Source: a virus
Virus record (IMG/VR): IMGVR_UViG_3300020175_001039
Location: 30,556-94,555 of that record
Length of the DNA stretch: 64,000 nt
Strand: one strand, 5' to 3'
Below, in pieces: positions 56,330-64,000 of this stretch (positions within the stretch are counted from its first letter, which is position 1; each line of letters begins with the position of its first letter). The position numbers were made by a program, and so were the translations under genes. Below the pieces are notes generated by a model, which made no database searches, was not told where the DNA came from, and worked only from the letters and a program-made list of their open reading frames with translations.

Positions 56330-57297
56330 TCTAGAGTATCAATAACTTGATCTTCACGAACTTGTGCGCCCATGCGACTTGGGTTAGTGTACACTCTCTT
56401 GAAGAACTCGCTACCTTCTATACCAATATCTGCAATCTCTAGTTTTAGTTCTCGGCGAATGTCAACACCCAGTTCAACTGTTTTGGCTTTCAAGGGTTCT
56501 AGTCCCCAACGCATACCTGTTCGAGGACACATTTGGTCATCGCCAACAAATTGTGGAGCAACTGTTTCGTTAAAGAAATTCGTAAGCCAATCAAAGTTTC
56601 TGACTTCTTTCCAATCCCATTCTTCACGTGTAATGTTTGTCATATAACAGCCGAGGCGGGCGCCATAAATTGCCCAAATACCATTAGTTGTATTCTCGCC
56701 CACTGTCATCCAAGTAAGCAGACGCTGATAGTTCTTTTTGTGAATTTTTTTAATATCTCGAGGATCTACAACATCTCCGTCTACCAATCCCATTTTAACA
56801 CCTTCACGGAAACCGGCACGCCACGCCTGTAATGGGCTACCATTGTTCATAACATCACAATAGATGTTGTTCATCTGAACGTAATTGATATTCCAACAAA
56901 AATCTACCTGGGCACGTGGATTATCTGCTGGTGCATTTTCGTGTGTTTGCATACCATAAACTACGTCTTTGGGCCAGCATTTAATACCGCCGTTGCCGTA
57001 TACCAGTCCATTAATTATATTTTTGCCTGCCCAACTAATAACATCAGTATCACGAATTTTGTCCATGTCTATTTCAACACCAAAAAAGTCTTGCTTAACA
57101 ATATTATCTGCATCAATGGTAATGAACCGATCAGTTTCTGCCATATCTGCTGCGGCTTTATGTGCTGCATCACTACCAAATACACCATGGCTACGTTTAG
57201 CCCACGGACACTTATCTTGTAGATCAGCAAAGTTTTCATCAGCATTTGGTTCATCGTAGCTGATAAAAACAATATCAAATTCATTGATACTTTGCAT
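56326..57297 (-). CDS. GT-A-like glycosyltransferase, 323 aa
   Basis: IVFISYDEPNADENFADL and a DxD-type FITIDADNIVKQDFFG are shared with the gene at 35257-35961. The middle (WAGKNIINGLVYGNGGIKCWP, EIKCW) continues the similarity. It may glycosylate phage DNA, tail parts or host glycans; the acceptor is not visible. It overlaps DHFR by ATGA. Confidence 0.7.
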   Translation of the reverse strand: MQSINEFDIVFISYDEPNADENFADLQDKCPWAKRSHGVFGSDAAHKAAADMAETDRFITIDADNIVKQDFFGVEIDMDKIRDTDVISWAGKNIINGLVYGNGGIKCWPKDVVYGMQTHENAPADNPRAQVDFCWNINYVQMNNIYCDVMNNGSPLQAWRAGFREGVKMGLVDGDVVDPRDIKKIHKKNYQRLLTWMTVGENTTNGIWAIYGARLGCYMTNITREEWDWKEVRNFDWLTNFFNETVAPQFVGDDQMCPRTGMRWGLEPLKAKTVELGVDIRRELKLEIADIGIEGSEFFKRVYTNPSRMGAQVREDQVIDTLE

Positions 57298-57299
57298 GT

Positions 57300-58265
57300 T
57301 TATTCCTTTTCATCTATTCCAATTTTAATATACTTATTTTTGTATACTACAATTGGGTTTGGTGGCCATTTAAATGTCGTCTTGACATGATATGGCAATT
57401 TCTTTCCAATAATTCTATCGTAAGGCACTTCAAAGCCGCCTACTATAGTATCTATATTACTACTACATACAATAAAATGCAAGAACTTTTTTTGATCAGT
57501 GACATATTTTTCATAGTTTGTAATAGAACTTGTAATTTTAATTTTGGATTTGTCTTTTCCAATATTGATAATCACATCCCCGATGCAGTCAAGATCAGCA
57601 GTTTGTAATGTCTTACTTAAATTGTTATTGAAGTCAGTATCAAACTTTACTTTCCGATAATGCATGGAGTATTCACTAAACACTTGTCTCGTGTATATAC
57701 TTATGTCTCGCAAACTTGCGTACTGATCAATATCTAAGTCAAAAATCTGCCTGCCCTTGATAAACAATTCAAGGGCATCCACCTTCAAGGTTTTAATCAT
57801 GAAGTCTGGATCGCCTTGCCTTGTGATATAAAGATCTAGGATATTGTCTTTATTTTTTGCAATCTCATTTATTTCACGTAGTCGAAAATTCTTTTTAATT
57901 TTTTTTAAATTAACAGATACTTCCAGTTGTTTAGTCTCAGTATAGATATCAACGTGAATTTCAGAATCACCTCGGCTTTTTTCCTGTAGTCTTACCCAAT
58001 GATCCTTGCCAGTTAACGTTAATGTGGAACCTCTTGTATCAACAAACCAAGTTTCATTATCCAAGTCTCGGTATACTGCGAGATCTCTTTTTGAAATTTT
58101 ACCGGTGGTAATTTCTGCACATATTTTATTGTCAGTGACAATTGAAATCCTACCATTGATTGGAGGAGTATCCTGGCCAGATATCTTAAATATCTTTCCA
58201 GACTTTGGATCAAAATGTATAAACCACTTATTTTGTGACGAGTCGATAGTATTCTCGTTGACCAT
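57300..58265 (-). CDS. hypothetical protein, 321 aa
   Basis: Strand-rich throughout (KWFIHFDPKSGKIFKISG, TWFVDTRGSTLTLTGK), with a Lys/Ile-rich centre. It has the look of a phage structural or adhesion protein and lies with tail-proximal glycosyltransferases. No specific match. The N-terminal end overlaps the next gene by 38 bases. Confidence 0.65.
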   Translation of the reverse strand: MVNENTIDSSQNKWFIHFDPKSGKIFKISGQDTPPINGRISIVTDNKICAEITTGKISKRDLAVYRDLDNETWFVDTRGSTLTLTGKDHWVRLQEKSRGDSEIHVDIYTETKQLEVSVNLKKIKKNFRLREINEIAKNKDNILDLYITRQGDPDFMIKTLKVDALELFIKGRQIFDLDIDQYASLRDISIYTRQVFSEYSMHYRKVKFDTDFNNNLSKTLQTADLDCIGDVIINIGKDKSKIKITSSITNYEKYVTDQKKFLHFIVCSSNIDTIVGGFEVPYDRIIGKKLPYHVKTTFKWPPNPIVVYKNKYIKIGIDEKE

Positions 58266-59055
58266 TTTTAATATCCTTGGTTAAAAACTCAGGAAGTCTG
58301 TAATGCAAGCATCCCGAAATAGCATAGTTTTGTATTTTTATATTATTACTTTGATTGTACCAAATATTAAACTTATTAATCCATGGTTCTGTCATTGTGC
58401 TTTGTACTATTTCCATATCAATAGACTGTAATATATCCGGATGCAGGGGTGTACATTCGTCATATACATCCAAGTGTTGCAAGACAATACTAAACATTAG
58501 ATTTAAATCCAATGTTTTTGGATGATGCTGTGGTTGGATGTATGTAGAAAATACTTCTCTATATGACTGGAGATATGGATCTAATAGTTTAAAGAATTTC
58601 AACGCTAAATCCGAATCTTTTTTAAAGTAAAATATATTGCTATTAGCAAATGATAGATTGTATTCATTTAAAACTTCTAGATCGATTTTCTCACTAAGCC
58701 TAAAATCAGTTATTGACTTTCCAACACACATATCATGATGATCTATCAAATAGTCCCAAGTGCTGTCGAAGTTTTGTTTTACAATACTGTTGCAGTCAAT
58801 TACAATTGTGTGTTCATAAGGAGTTGACCAGTATACCTGCCAAATCGATTCGTTTTTATGTTTATCGCCATAACGATACGGTATATCAATAATAGCGTCA
58901 AAAGGCTCTTCTTGGCTGATTGTAATGTTGTCAATTGGACAAACTAAACTAACTTTACTACCCTTGTTGCTGCTGCCAATACTGTATGCTAGTGTGACAG
59001 CTGCGTCAATCTCTTCATGATTAGTCGCAAAGATTAAGAATCCTCTTTCATCCAT
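58228..59055 (-). CDS. GT8-like glycosyltransferase, 275 aa
   Basis: LIFATNHEEIDAAVTLAYSIG at the N-terminus and HTIVIDCNSIVKQNF in the middle resemble GT8-type strands, but the DxD motif is changed to DCN. It is a divergent neighbour of 59048-59938 (HTLLIDIDYFLKTDF). The altered acid site could reduce or change activity. Confidence 0.65.
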   Translation of the reverse strand: MDERGFLIFATNHEEIDAAVTLAYSIGSSNKGSKVSLVCPIDNITISQEEPFDAIIDIPYRYGDKHKNESIWQVYWSTPYEHTIVIDCNSIVKQNFDSTWDYLIDHHDMCVGKSITDFRLSEKIDLEVLNEYNLSFANSNIFYFKKDSDLALKFFKLLDPYLQSYREVFSTYIQPQHHPKTLDLNLMFSIVLQHLDVYDECTPLHPDILQSIDMEIVQSTMTEPWINKFNIWYNQSNNIKIQNYAISGCLHYRLPEFLTKDIKNGQREYYRLVTK

Positions 59056-59938
59056 TGGAAATCTCCATTAGCTTATCATAGTGGCGCTGAACACTACGTT
59101 TATTCATTAAATGTATATCTGTTCCTTTGTGATTTACCAGTATATCAATCCAGTTCTTTTCATTATCGTTTGATAAAAATATCCAATTGTCTTGATCAAC
59201 AACCTCGCACAAGTCATCACGTTGGCTCATGTTAACCATTTTTTGATCTGCAAAGTTTCCAATAGCATTGCTGGGCACCATTCCGTTCAATATGTGAACA
59301 ACAATGCTCACACAATAATCAGTTCTAAACAAATTAGAAGGGAAATTATATAACATTTGATAGTAATTGTAGTTATCTGCAACATGTGCCCATGTGTCAA
59401 AAAACAATTTACTAATTTCACTTCTGTCAAAATATACAACTGTACTCCACCACATAGGTATACCTTGAGATGATAGAAATCTCTCATTAAAGTGAGGATG
59501 ATCATTCCGTAAGTTAACTGCATTATTAAACATATGCACACCAGGGGCATCCATAAAGTTGCCCAAGAAATCTGTTTTTAGAAAATAATCAATATCTATC
59601 AATAACGTGTGTTCAAATGGACTATACTCCCAGATCATATGCTTGTTACTGTTTTGAAAAGGAGCAGTAAATTCAGTCCAAGGACTGTCATGATGAAGTC
59701 TTGTGTTTTCTGGATGCTCTACATTTGTTAACACTACATAATCAAAAAGATTTTCTATATCATCATCAGTGTTAGATTGTTCAAACCAACTGTATGTGCC
59801 TTCATCTGTAATAACACACACTGGTAAACCAAGATGTTTTTTAGCAAATTTTGCAGCTAGCACAGCTAAGTTTATGTAATCAATTTGTTCGTTATTGTAT
59901 GCAAAGAGGCAGACACCTTTTTCTGCTTCGATGTTCAT
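59048..59938 (-). CDS. GT8-like glycosyltransferase, 296 aa
   Basis: The ATG at 59938 overlaps the upstream TAA (TAATG). CLFAYNNEQIDYINLAVLAA, VCVITDEGTY and HTLLIDIDYFLKTDFLG (DxD) are seen. A tandem pair with 58228. Such pairs are common near tail genes in T4-like marine phages. Confidence 0.7.
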   Translation of the reverse strand: MNIEAEKGVCLFAYNNEQIDYINLAVLAAKFAKKHLGLPVCVITDEGTYSWFEQSNTDDDIENLFDYVVLTNVEHPENTRLHHDSPWTEFTAPFQNSNKHMIWEYSPFEHTLLIDIDYFLKTDFLGNFMDAPGVHMFNNAVNLRNDHPHFNERFLSSQGIPMWWSTVVYFDRSEISKLFFDTWAHVADNYNYYQMLYNFPSNLFRTDYCVSIVVHILNGMVPSNAIGNFADQKMVNMSQRDDLCEVVDQDNWIFLSNDNEKNWIDILVNHKGTDIHLMNKRSVQRHYDKLMEISNG

Positions 59939-60285
59939 TACCAACCCATAATCTGCTTGATGTTACGAGCTTTGCGCAATTTATTGTATTCAACATCATA
60001 CTCTTGTGCCGAACTAATATACGCAGTCATTAGCTTTTCTAAAAATTCTTGTAAATTAGAGATTGCAATAGGATTTTCCTTGCTGTCAATAACAATGCCG
60101 TCCTTGTGTCCTAAATCAATATATGTCTTAACAAATGCAATAGTTGACTGGTCAGCAGTAAATACACCGCCAGAGTGGTGTACTATTTGTAATTGTTTTA
60201 CTCGATTTTTGATATTTTTCTTTTGGTTAGTAATCGTCAGATTATAGTTACTAAACTCCAGAGCTTTTTGAAGTCTCTCGTCCAT
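59938..60285 (-). CDS. helical hypothetical protein, 115 aa
   Basis: Start chosen at the ATG at 60285, with GGAG six bases before it; an ATG at 60291 is too near the site. Lys/Gln-rich helices (QKKNIKNRVKQLQIVHHSGG) and GIVIDSKENPIAISNLQEFLEKL. First gene behind a perfect promoter. Function unknown. Confidence 0.7.
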   Translation of the reverse strand: MDERLQKALEFSNYNLTITNQKKNIKNRVKQLQIVHHSGGVFTADQSTIAFVKTYIDLGHKDGIVIDSKENPIAISNLQEFLEKLMTAYISSAQEYDVEYNKLRKARNIKQIMGW

Positions 60286-60310
60286 AGACATCTCCTGTAA
60301 TTATAAATTA

Positions 60311-60339
60311 ATTATACACTTAAGACCAGTCAGTGTCAA
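60311..60339 (-). promoter_or_regulatory. perfect consensus sigma70-like promoter
   Basis: Minus-strand TTGACA (60334-60339), 17 bp spacer, TATAAT (60311-60316). The -35 lies in the last codons of the structural gene at 60320-61369. It serves the glycosyltransferase genes. Confidence 0.9.
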
Positions 60340-61369
60340 GTGTTATTGTGGGTGCGGTTCTTTCTTGAAATTGATAGCTCACGCTATCTGCTATAAATGC
60401 TTGAGCATTACTACCGGAACCAAGGTATGCATCACTGGGTGACTCTAGTGGAAGTATATACCCAGCATCAAGTGTAATTATGTCATCATTGGTTTGATCA
60501 ACTACTGATTCTGACAATACAACAGTAACATACATATCAAAACTAGTAAGAGTTTCTACAGCTCTACCTGTTATTGTTACTACACGATTACTATATTCAC
60601 CGCCATAGTCGCCGCTGTCATATTCACCGCCACTGTTCCCAAATCCCTGATAAGTAAACAAGTCAATTTCAGAACCATCGGCTGGCAAGTCTACATATCC
60701 ACGTGGTACTCCCGTCAATGATCCAGCTATTCCTTGGTTATAAGTGGTTTCTGCACTAATTCTAATCTCTTGCATATTATCAAACACTGCATCCCAGAAC
60801 GCAGATCCGTATCCGTTAGTTGCATCTAAGTTTATTGTTACTACTCCGCCAGAATTAAAAAAGTGCCTAGCTTCTTCATAACTATTGAAACTTACTTTTA
60901 CACTTGCTTGTGTGCTATCGTCCCATACTTCACCATTATTAGTAGTCGTTACCACAATATTATCGTCTATATCAACACCATTTAAATTATACCTTGTTGG
61001 GGTATTAATGAAATTATCTAAAATTCCTTTAATTGTATAATACGTTGCTGCTGTAATAGTTTCACCTGGTGCAAAGCTGGGCAACATTGAGGCATTTTCA
61101 TTTGTGTGATACAACGCTGCATTAAGCACTGCTCTTATTTTATTGGTGTGTACGCCAGTAATTTTAGTAGTAGGTGCTACTTTAAAGGATGCAAAATCAA
61201 CATCGGTTTGCCCCCAACCGTATGAATGATATGTCTTGTCCCCAGTATCTAAAAATAGTGCAGGTGTAGTGCTGGTAGACGAATAATCATCTGCCCATAT
61301 TTTAGCAAGTTGATCAACTAAACCATTGAACTGGTCTGCTGTAATTTTATTACCTACACCAATAGTCAT
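60320..61369 (-). CDS. phage tail/structural protein, 349 aa
   Basis: Thr/Ser/Asn/Gly-rich, with SYEEARHFFNSGGVVTINLD and a C-terminal AFIADSVSYQFQERTAPTI, as in phage tail or baseplate structural proteins. No enzyme motif. It is adjacent to two other structural genes. Confidence 0.7.
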   Translation of the reverse strand: MTIGVGNKITADQFNGLVDQLAKIWADDYSSTSTTPALFLDTGDKTYHSYGWGQTDVDFASFKVAPTTKITGVHTNKIRAVLNAALYHTNENASMLPSFAPGETITAATYYTIKGILDNFINTPTRYNLNGVDIDDNIVVTTTNNGEVWDDSTQASVKVSFNSYEEARHFFNSGGVVTINLDATNGYGSAFWDAVFDNMQEIRISAETTYNQGIAGSLTGVPRGYVDLPADGSEIDLFTYQGFGNSGGEYDSGDYGGEYSNRVVTITGRAVETLTSFDMYVTVVLSESVVDQTNDDIITLDAGYILPLESPSDAYLGSGSNAQAFIADSVSYQFQERTAPTITLDTDWS

Positions 61370-61372
61370 GAT

Positions 61373-62341
61373 TTACTTTGCTCCAACTACAACTTCAAGT
61401 AAACCTTCACCTTCTGATGTCTTGTCTGCTAACGCACGGCCAACAATTCTATACCAATCTAATGCTTCTTGTCTTTCATAATCACTAACTGCACGTGCAA
61501 CGCCAGGAGTTTCACTTGAAACCAAACGCTGTCCTTTACGTACTGGACCAATAACACGACATGGTACACGACCTTCAAGTGCCACTGCTACGCTTGTGCC
61601 TTCGCATGTACTGTTCATTAAATATGCTGGATTAGTAGATACAATGCCAAATACTTCACTACAAAATGCATCAGTTGTTTGTGTAACTTCAGCTTCGCCG
61701 CCAATTTTAATAACAGTGCCTGGTGCATATTCTGCGTCACTTGTATACATTTCTGCAAGGTCAGCATACTGGGCAGATGTTGCTGTACCGTGGAAAAAAC
61801 TTCCAGCTTTTAATGTTACGCCTTTGCCAATTTTATCTCCTGGGAAAGTTCCCTTAAAAGGAGAGCCTGGAACATAGTTTTCATCACCTTCAACGCCTAT
61901 GCCTTGCCAAAGTATGAAGTCATCATGTCCACTATAAACTGAAATCAAACTACCATGATCAAAGATTGCAGTCACATCTTTAGGTGCATTATTTGAATCT
62001 GTTAGTATCATTTGCATGATAATTGATTCTGGACCTGGTACCCATTCACCATCAGGAAAAGCTTCAGTTGGTTTATAGATATTCATTTCATTTAATGTTT
62101 TATTGAACCAAAATTGTCCAATAACTGGTTTGCCTTTGATTAATGATTCTGGTTCGCCTGGTGCGGAATCACTTTCACTGGCAAAATTTTCCAACAAATG
62201 CAGTTGGTTTTCTGCTACGTATTCACCATAACCATAAAAGTTTTTGCCCACCAAGGTTAAGTTGGTTTTTGTATCAATTGTACCATCATTTACTGTGATG
62301 GGCTCTTTATTATCGTCTGAATAGTTTACTGTGTAAGCCAT
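61373..62341 (-). CDS. phage tail/structural protein, 322 aa
   Basis: N-terminal half has VIGQFWFNKTLNEMNIYKP, like the G-Q-x-W-x-N-x-T pattern of T4-like marine-phage tail or baseplate proteins; the C-terminal half holds ATSAQYADLAEMYTSDAEYA, APGTVIKIGGE and VFGIVSTNPAYLMNS, seen in tail-fibre or peptidase-like tips. Function structural; the exact part is not known. Confidence 0.75.
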   Translation of the reverse strand: MAYTVNYSDDNKEPITVNDGTIDTKTNLTLVGKNFYGYGEYVAENQLHLLENFASESDSAPGEPESLIKGKPVIGQFWFNKTLNEMNIYKPTEAFPDGEWVPGPESIIMQMILTDSNNAPKDVTAIFDHGSLISVYSGHDDFILWQGIGVEGDENYVPGSPFKGTFPGDKIGKGVTLKAGSFFHGTATSAQYADLAEMYTSDAEYAPGTVIKIGGEAEVTQTTDAFCSEVFGIVSTNPAYLMNSTCEGTSVAVALEGRVPCRVIGPVRKGQRLVSSETPGVARAVSDYERQEALDWYRIVGRALADKTSEGEGLLEVVVGAK

Positions 62342-62342
62342 A

Positions 62343-62933
62343 TTAACCTCCTGCTTTAATTCTTAGCGTATAAATTATTTGAATTTTTCTATTTGCACTC
62401 TTTTGAATTGGATGAAATGTCAAGTGTGTTAAATATAAATTACTGTCAGTAATTAATCCAATTTCATCAAAGACATAATCGCCTTCAAATTCTTGTGCAT
62501 TATCTAAGTCTTGCTGTCCATTAGGCTCACTGTAGTCAAGTGTGCTAGTGATAATAATATCACTGTATGGCTGATTTTCAAAAAATTGTACGTCTATTTT
62601 GTTGTCTGTATCGACATTGGCAACTGACTTTTCATATGTTTTATTATGAAGTTGCCCGGTTGTTGTGTCAGTGTTTGGAGCCCGGTATTGGATACTACCA
62701 GTTGTTTCATCAACAATGGATCCGCCGTTGCCGTATGCAATTTTTGTAATACCATAACCTGTTCCAGTTTGTTCGTCTGTGCGACCAGCAAATAAACTAG
62801 CAACTGCGATAGCTACATTCAAATAATTAATAGCATTGTGCTTGTCTAATAGAACTTCACCTGAGTCCATATCTTTTACAAGCACATGACCGTCTAATGA
62901 TGTAGTCGCATTATCAATAAAATCGTTTTTCAT
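62343..62933 (-). CDS. phage structural protein, 196 aa
   Basis: DGHVLVKDMDSGEVLLDKHNAINY at the N-terminus resembles the phage tail-associated motif of similar size, and IQIIYTLRIKAGG ends the protein. Strand-rich. Between the two structural genes, in the same transcript. Confidence 0.7.
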   Translation of the reverse strand: MKNDFIDNATTSLDGHVLVKDMDSGEVLLDKHNAINYLNVAIAVASLFAGRTDEQTGTGYGITKIAYGNGGSIVDETTGSIQYRAPNTDTTTGQLHNKTYEKSVANVDTDNKIDVQFFENQPYSDIIITSTLDYSEPNGQQDLDNAQEFEGDYVFDEIGLITDSNLYLTHLTFHPIQKSANRKIQIIYTLRIKAGG

Positions 62934-62965
62934 TTAACATTGTTCTCCGTTGTATGTATTTAGCA

Positions 62966-64000
62966 TTAAAAAACAATACCTGAGCCAGTTGCTTGTAACT
63001 GTATTGGTTCTATGTTCGTGCTTGTTGGATCCAGTATGCTCTTGCCACTGTCGTTATATGCAGGCTCGCTTATCTGCACTGTGTTTGTTAATGTTGTTAT
63101 TCTTGCATCGCTAAGTGATATAATTGTATCTCCAATAGACCATTCTTTTGCATATGTTGCTCTTTTGATACCGTACAATGTGTTACCGACAATACCAATA
63201 TATGATGCAATCTCACCATTGATGTAAAGCTCGCCGCCATCTGTATCAAACAATGAAATGTCAGCTACTTCAACTGTATCATCCACTTGTGCAATTACCT
63301 GTGTTGACATGTCTGCAACTAGACTATATGATACAACTTGCTTGTTGTTGTCTTGTTGATATACAAATGTTCTCGTGTCACTATCTGTTGCACTTCCAGA
63401 TGTATTAGTAAGAACCTTGATATCTAAATGTTCCTCTGGTTCTACAATGTAGACATTTCTGCGATGTGCGTTTTTGCCAATTTCAGTTTGCGTGTAGTTA
63501 TATATGTTATAATCCAAGAAATCTGGACCAGCGTGGATGTCGTCATACTCAGTGTCAGTAAATGACAGACCAGTATAAGTTTCACCAGCCGTATTATTAA
63601 ACAAGCTACCATAGATTGGACCATCAAATGCTTGATCAAATACATCAAATTTCAGTGTCATTTCCATAGCATGGCTTTCTTGGATATCCACCATTAGTTC
63701 TTCAGTTATGCTGTGTTTATCAAATACATTTCTTACCTTGGTATGGTAAGGCTTAACAGTATTTACATAACCTTGAATTTCATTTATTCCATTGCGAATA
63801 TATTTTCTTGCACGTTGCTCGATTTGAGATTCAATCTCCAATTGAATATACGTTGTTTTGTACACCCAGTCAACCTGTTTTTGCGAACTAATTGTAAATT
63901 TAATCATATCGAAGAAGAACTTGTTGAAGTTATCCTGATGGTTTAGTATAAAGATATCATTGCGCAATGCCTCTACCATGTAGTATGCAAAGATTTTCGT
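62966..64000 (-). CDS. tail/baseplate protein, 5' end beyond the window
   Basis: The frame is open to the window edge, and the codons before the ATG at 63977-63979 continue it (KIFAYY), so the gene starts outside the window. Contains YVNTVKPYHTKVRNVFDKHS and then strand-rich domain (DDTVEVADISLFDTDGGELY). The long helical N-terminal part and beta-rich C-terminus suit a baseplate or tail component. At least 345 residues are visible. Confidence 0.75.
   Translation of the reverse strand, partial: TKIFAYYMVEALRNDIFILNHQDNFNKFFFDMIKFTISSQKQVDWVYKTTYIQLEIESQIEQRARKYIRNGINEIQGYVNTVKPYHTKVRNVFDKHSITEELMVDIQESHAMEMTLKFDVFDQAFDGPIYGSLFNNTAGETYTGLSFTDTEYDDIHAGPDFLDYNIYNYTQTEIGKNAHRRNVYIVEPEEHLDIKVLTNTSGSATDSDTRTFVYQQDNNKQVVSYSLVADMSTQVIAQVDDTVEVADISLFDTDGGELYINGEIASYIGIVGNTLYGIKRATYAKEWSIGDTIISLSDARITTLTNTVQISEPAYNDSGKSILDPTSTNIEPIQLQATGSGIVF

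Noticed and set aside
1-64000. Bacterial chromosome or prophage region
   Set aside because: No ribosomal, tRNA or other housekeeping blocks and no integrase; the packed gene order, clamp, exonuclease, tail genes and late-promoter octamers fit a lytic T4-like phage better.
1-64000. CRISPR arrays, tRNA genes and IS elements
   Set aside because: No regular repeat-spacer pattern, no cloverleaf seen and no transposase frames. A tRNAscan run would be decisive for tRNA.

Overview
The window looks like part of a large, AT-rich, tailed marine phage genome of the T4-like (myovirus) type. The phage signs are a T4 RNase H-like 5'-3' exonuclease, a gp45-like sliding clamp, a DUF2693/WYL_2 protein, phage tail or baseplate genes at the right edge, near-continuous minus-strand coding with 1-40 base overlaps, and a TATAAATA late-promoter octamer. 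A Gram-negative host is inferred from KdsA/KdsB (CMP-Kdo), a predicted outer-membrane serine protease and a tripartite tricarboxylate transporter. No tRNA, CRISPR array, IS element or integrase was recognised.

Layout (transcription runs right to left except 36.1-37.8 kb and one micro-ORF at 50.8 kb). 0-5 kb: metallopeptidase and MoxR ATPase, small zinc proteins, a radical SAM protein. 5-12 kb: DUF2693-CDGSH fusion, 5'-3' exonuclease, MetK, SufE, DNA methyltransferase, QueE. 12-17.5 kb: UDP-glucose dehydrogenase-like protein, leucyl aminopeptidase, MazG-like protein, cupin, KdsB, KdsA. 17.5-21.3 kb: PNPOx-like protein, thymidine kinase, secreted S8 protease. 21.4-31.4 kb: phosphoribosyltransferase, FolE, metallophosphoesterase, GT-B glycosyltransferase, class I aldolase, HAD protein, nucleotidyltransferase-cupin fusion, QueD-like protein, DpdA/TGT-like transglycosylase, clamp. 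31.5-36 kb: nitroreductase, radical SAM-SPASM, methyltransferase, GT-A proteins. 36-38.4 kb: a plus-strand glycosyltransferase pair and a sulfotransferase-like gene. 38.4-41.2 kb: tctC and tctA. 41.3-54.9 kb: a decoration cluster with methyltransferases, adenylyltransferase, APS-kinase-like protein, carbamoyltransferase, CMP-sugar transferase-like protein, three SGNH proteins, sulfotransferases and a radical SAM protein. 55-60 kb: ThyA, DHFR and glycosyltransferases. 60.3-64 kb: tail or baseplate genes.

Three themes link the genes. (1) FolE, QueD-like, QueE and DpdA-like proteins form most of a 7-deazaguanine DNA-modification pathway. MetK (SAM) and SufE (Fe-S sulfur) are encoded in the same run of genes as QueE. 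A glycosyltransferase with tRNA-queuosine mannosyltransferase-like motifs lies between FolE and the QueD/DpdA genes, which suggests a further sugar-decorated base; that last step is speculative. (2) Many sugar-nucleotide, glycosyl-, carbamoyl-, sulfo-, methyl- and acyl-transfer genes could decorate the host surface or virion glycans. (3) Several host-physiology genes are unusual in phages: tctA/tctC, the S8 protease, leucyl aminopeptidase and class I aldolase.

Regulation is readable: about a dozen TTGACA/T-(16-17 bp)-TATAAT-like promoters, several hairpin terminators (two with the same stem), a composite promoter-leader at four sites and a few late-promoter octamers. Several proteins are under 60 residues, including three that end in a shared D-P-[FY]-[IL]-Y-[DE] tail. 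All functional calls come from reading motifs; no database search was run.
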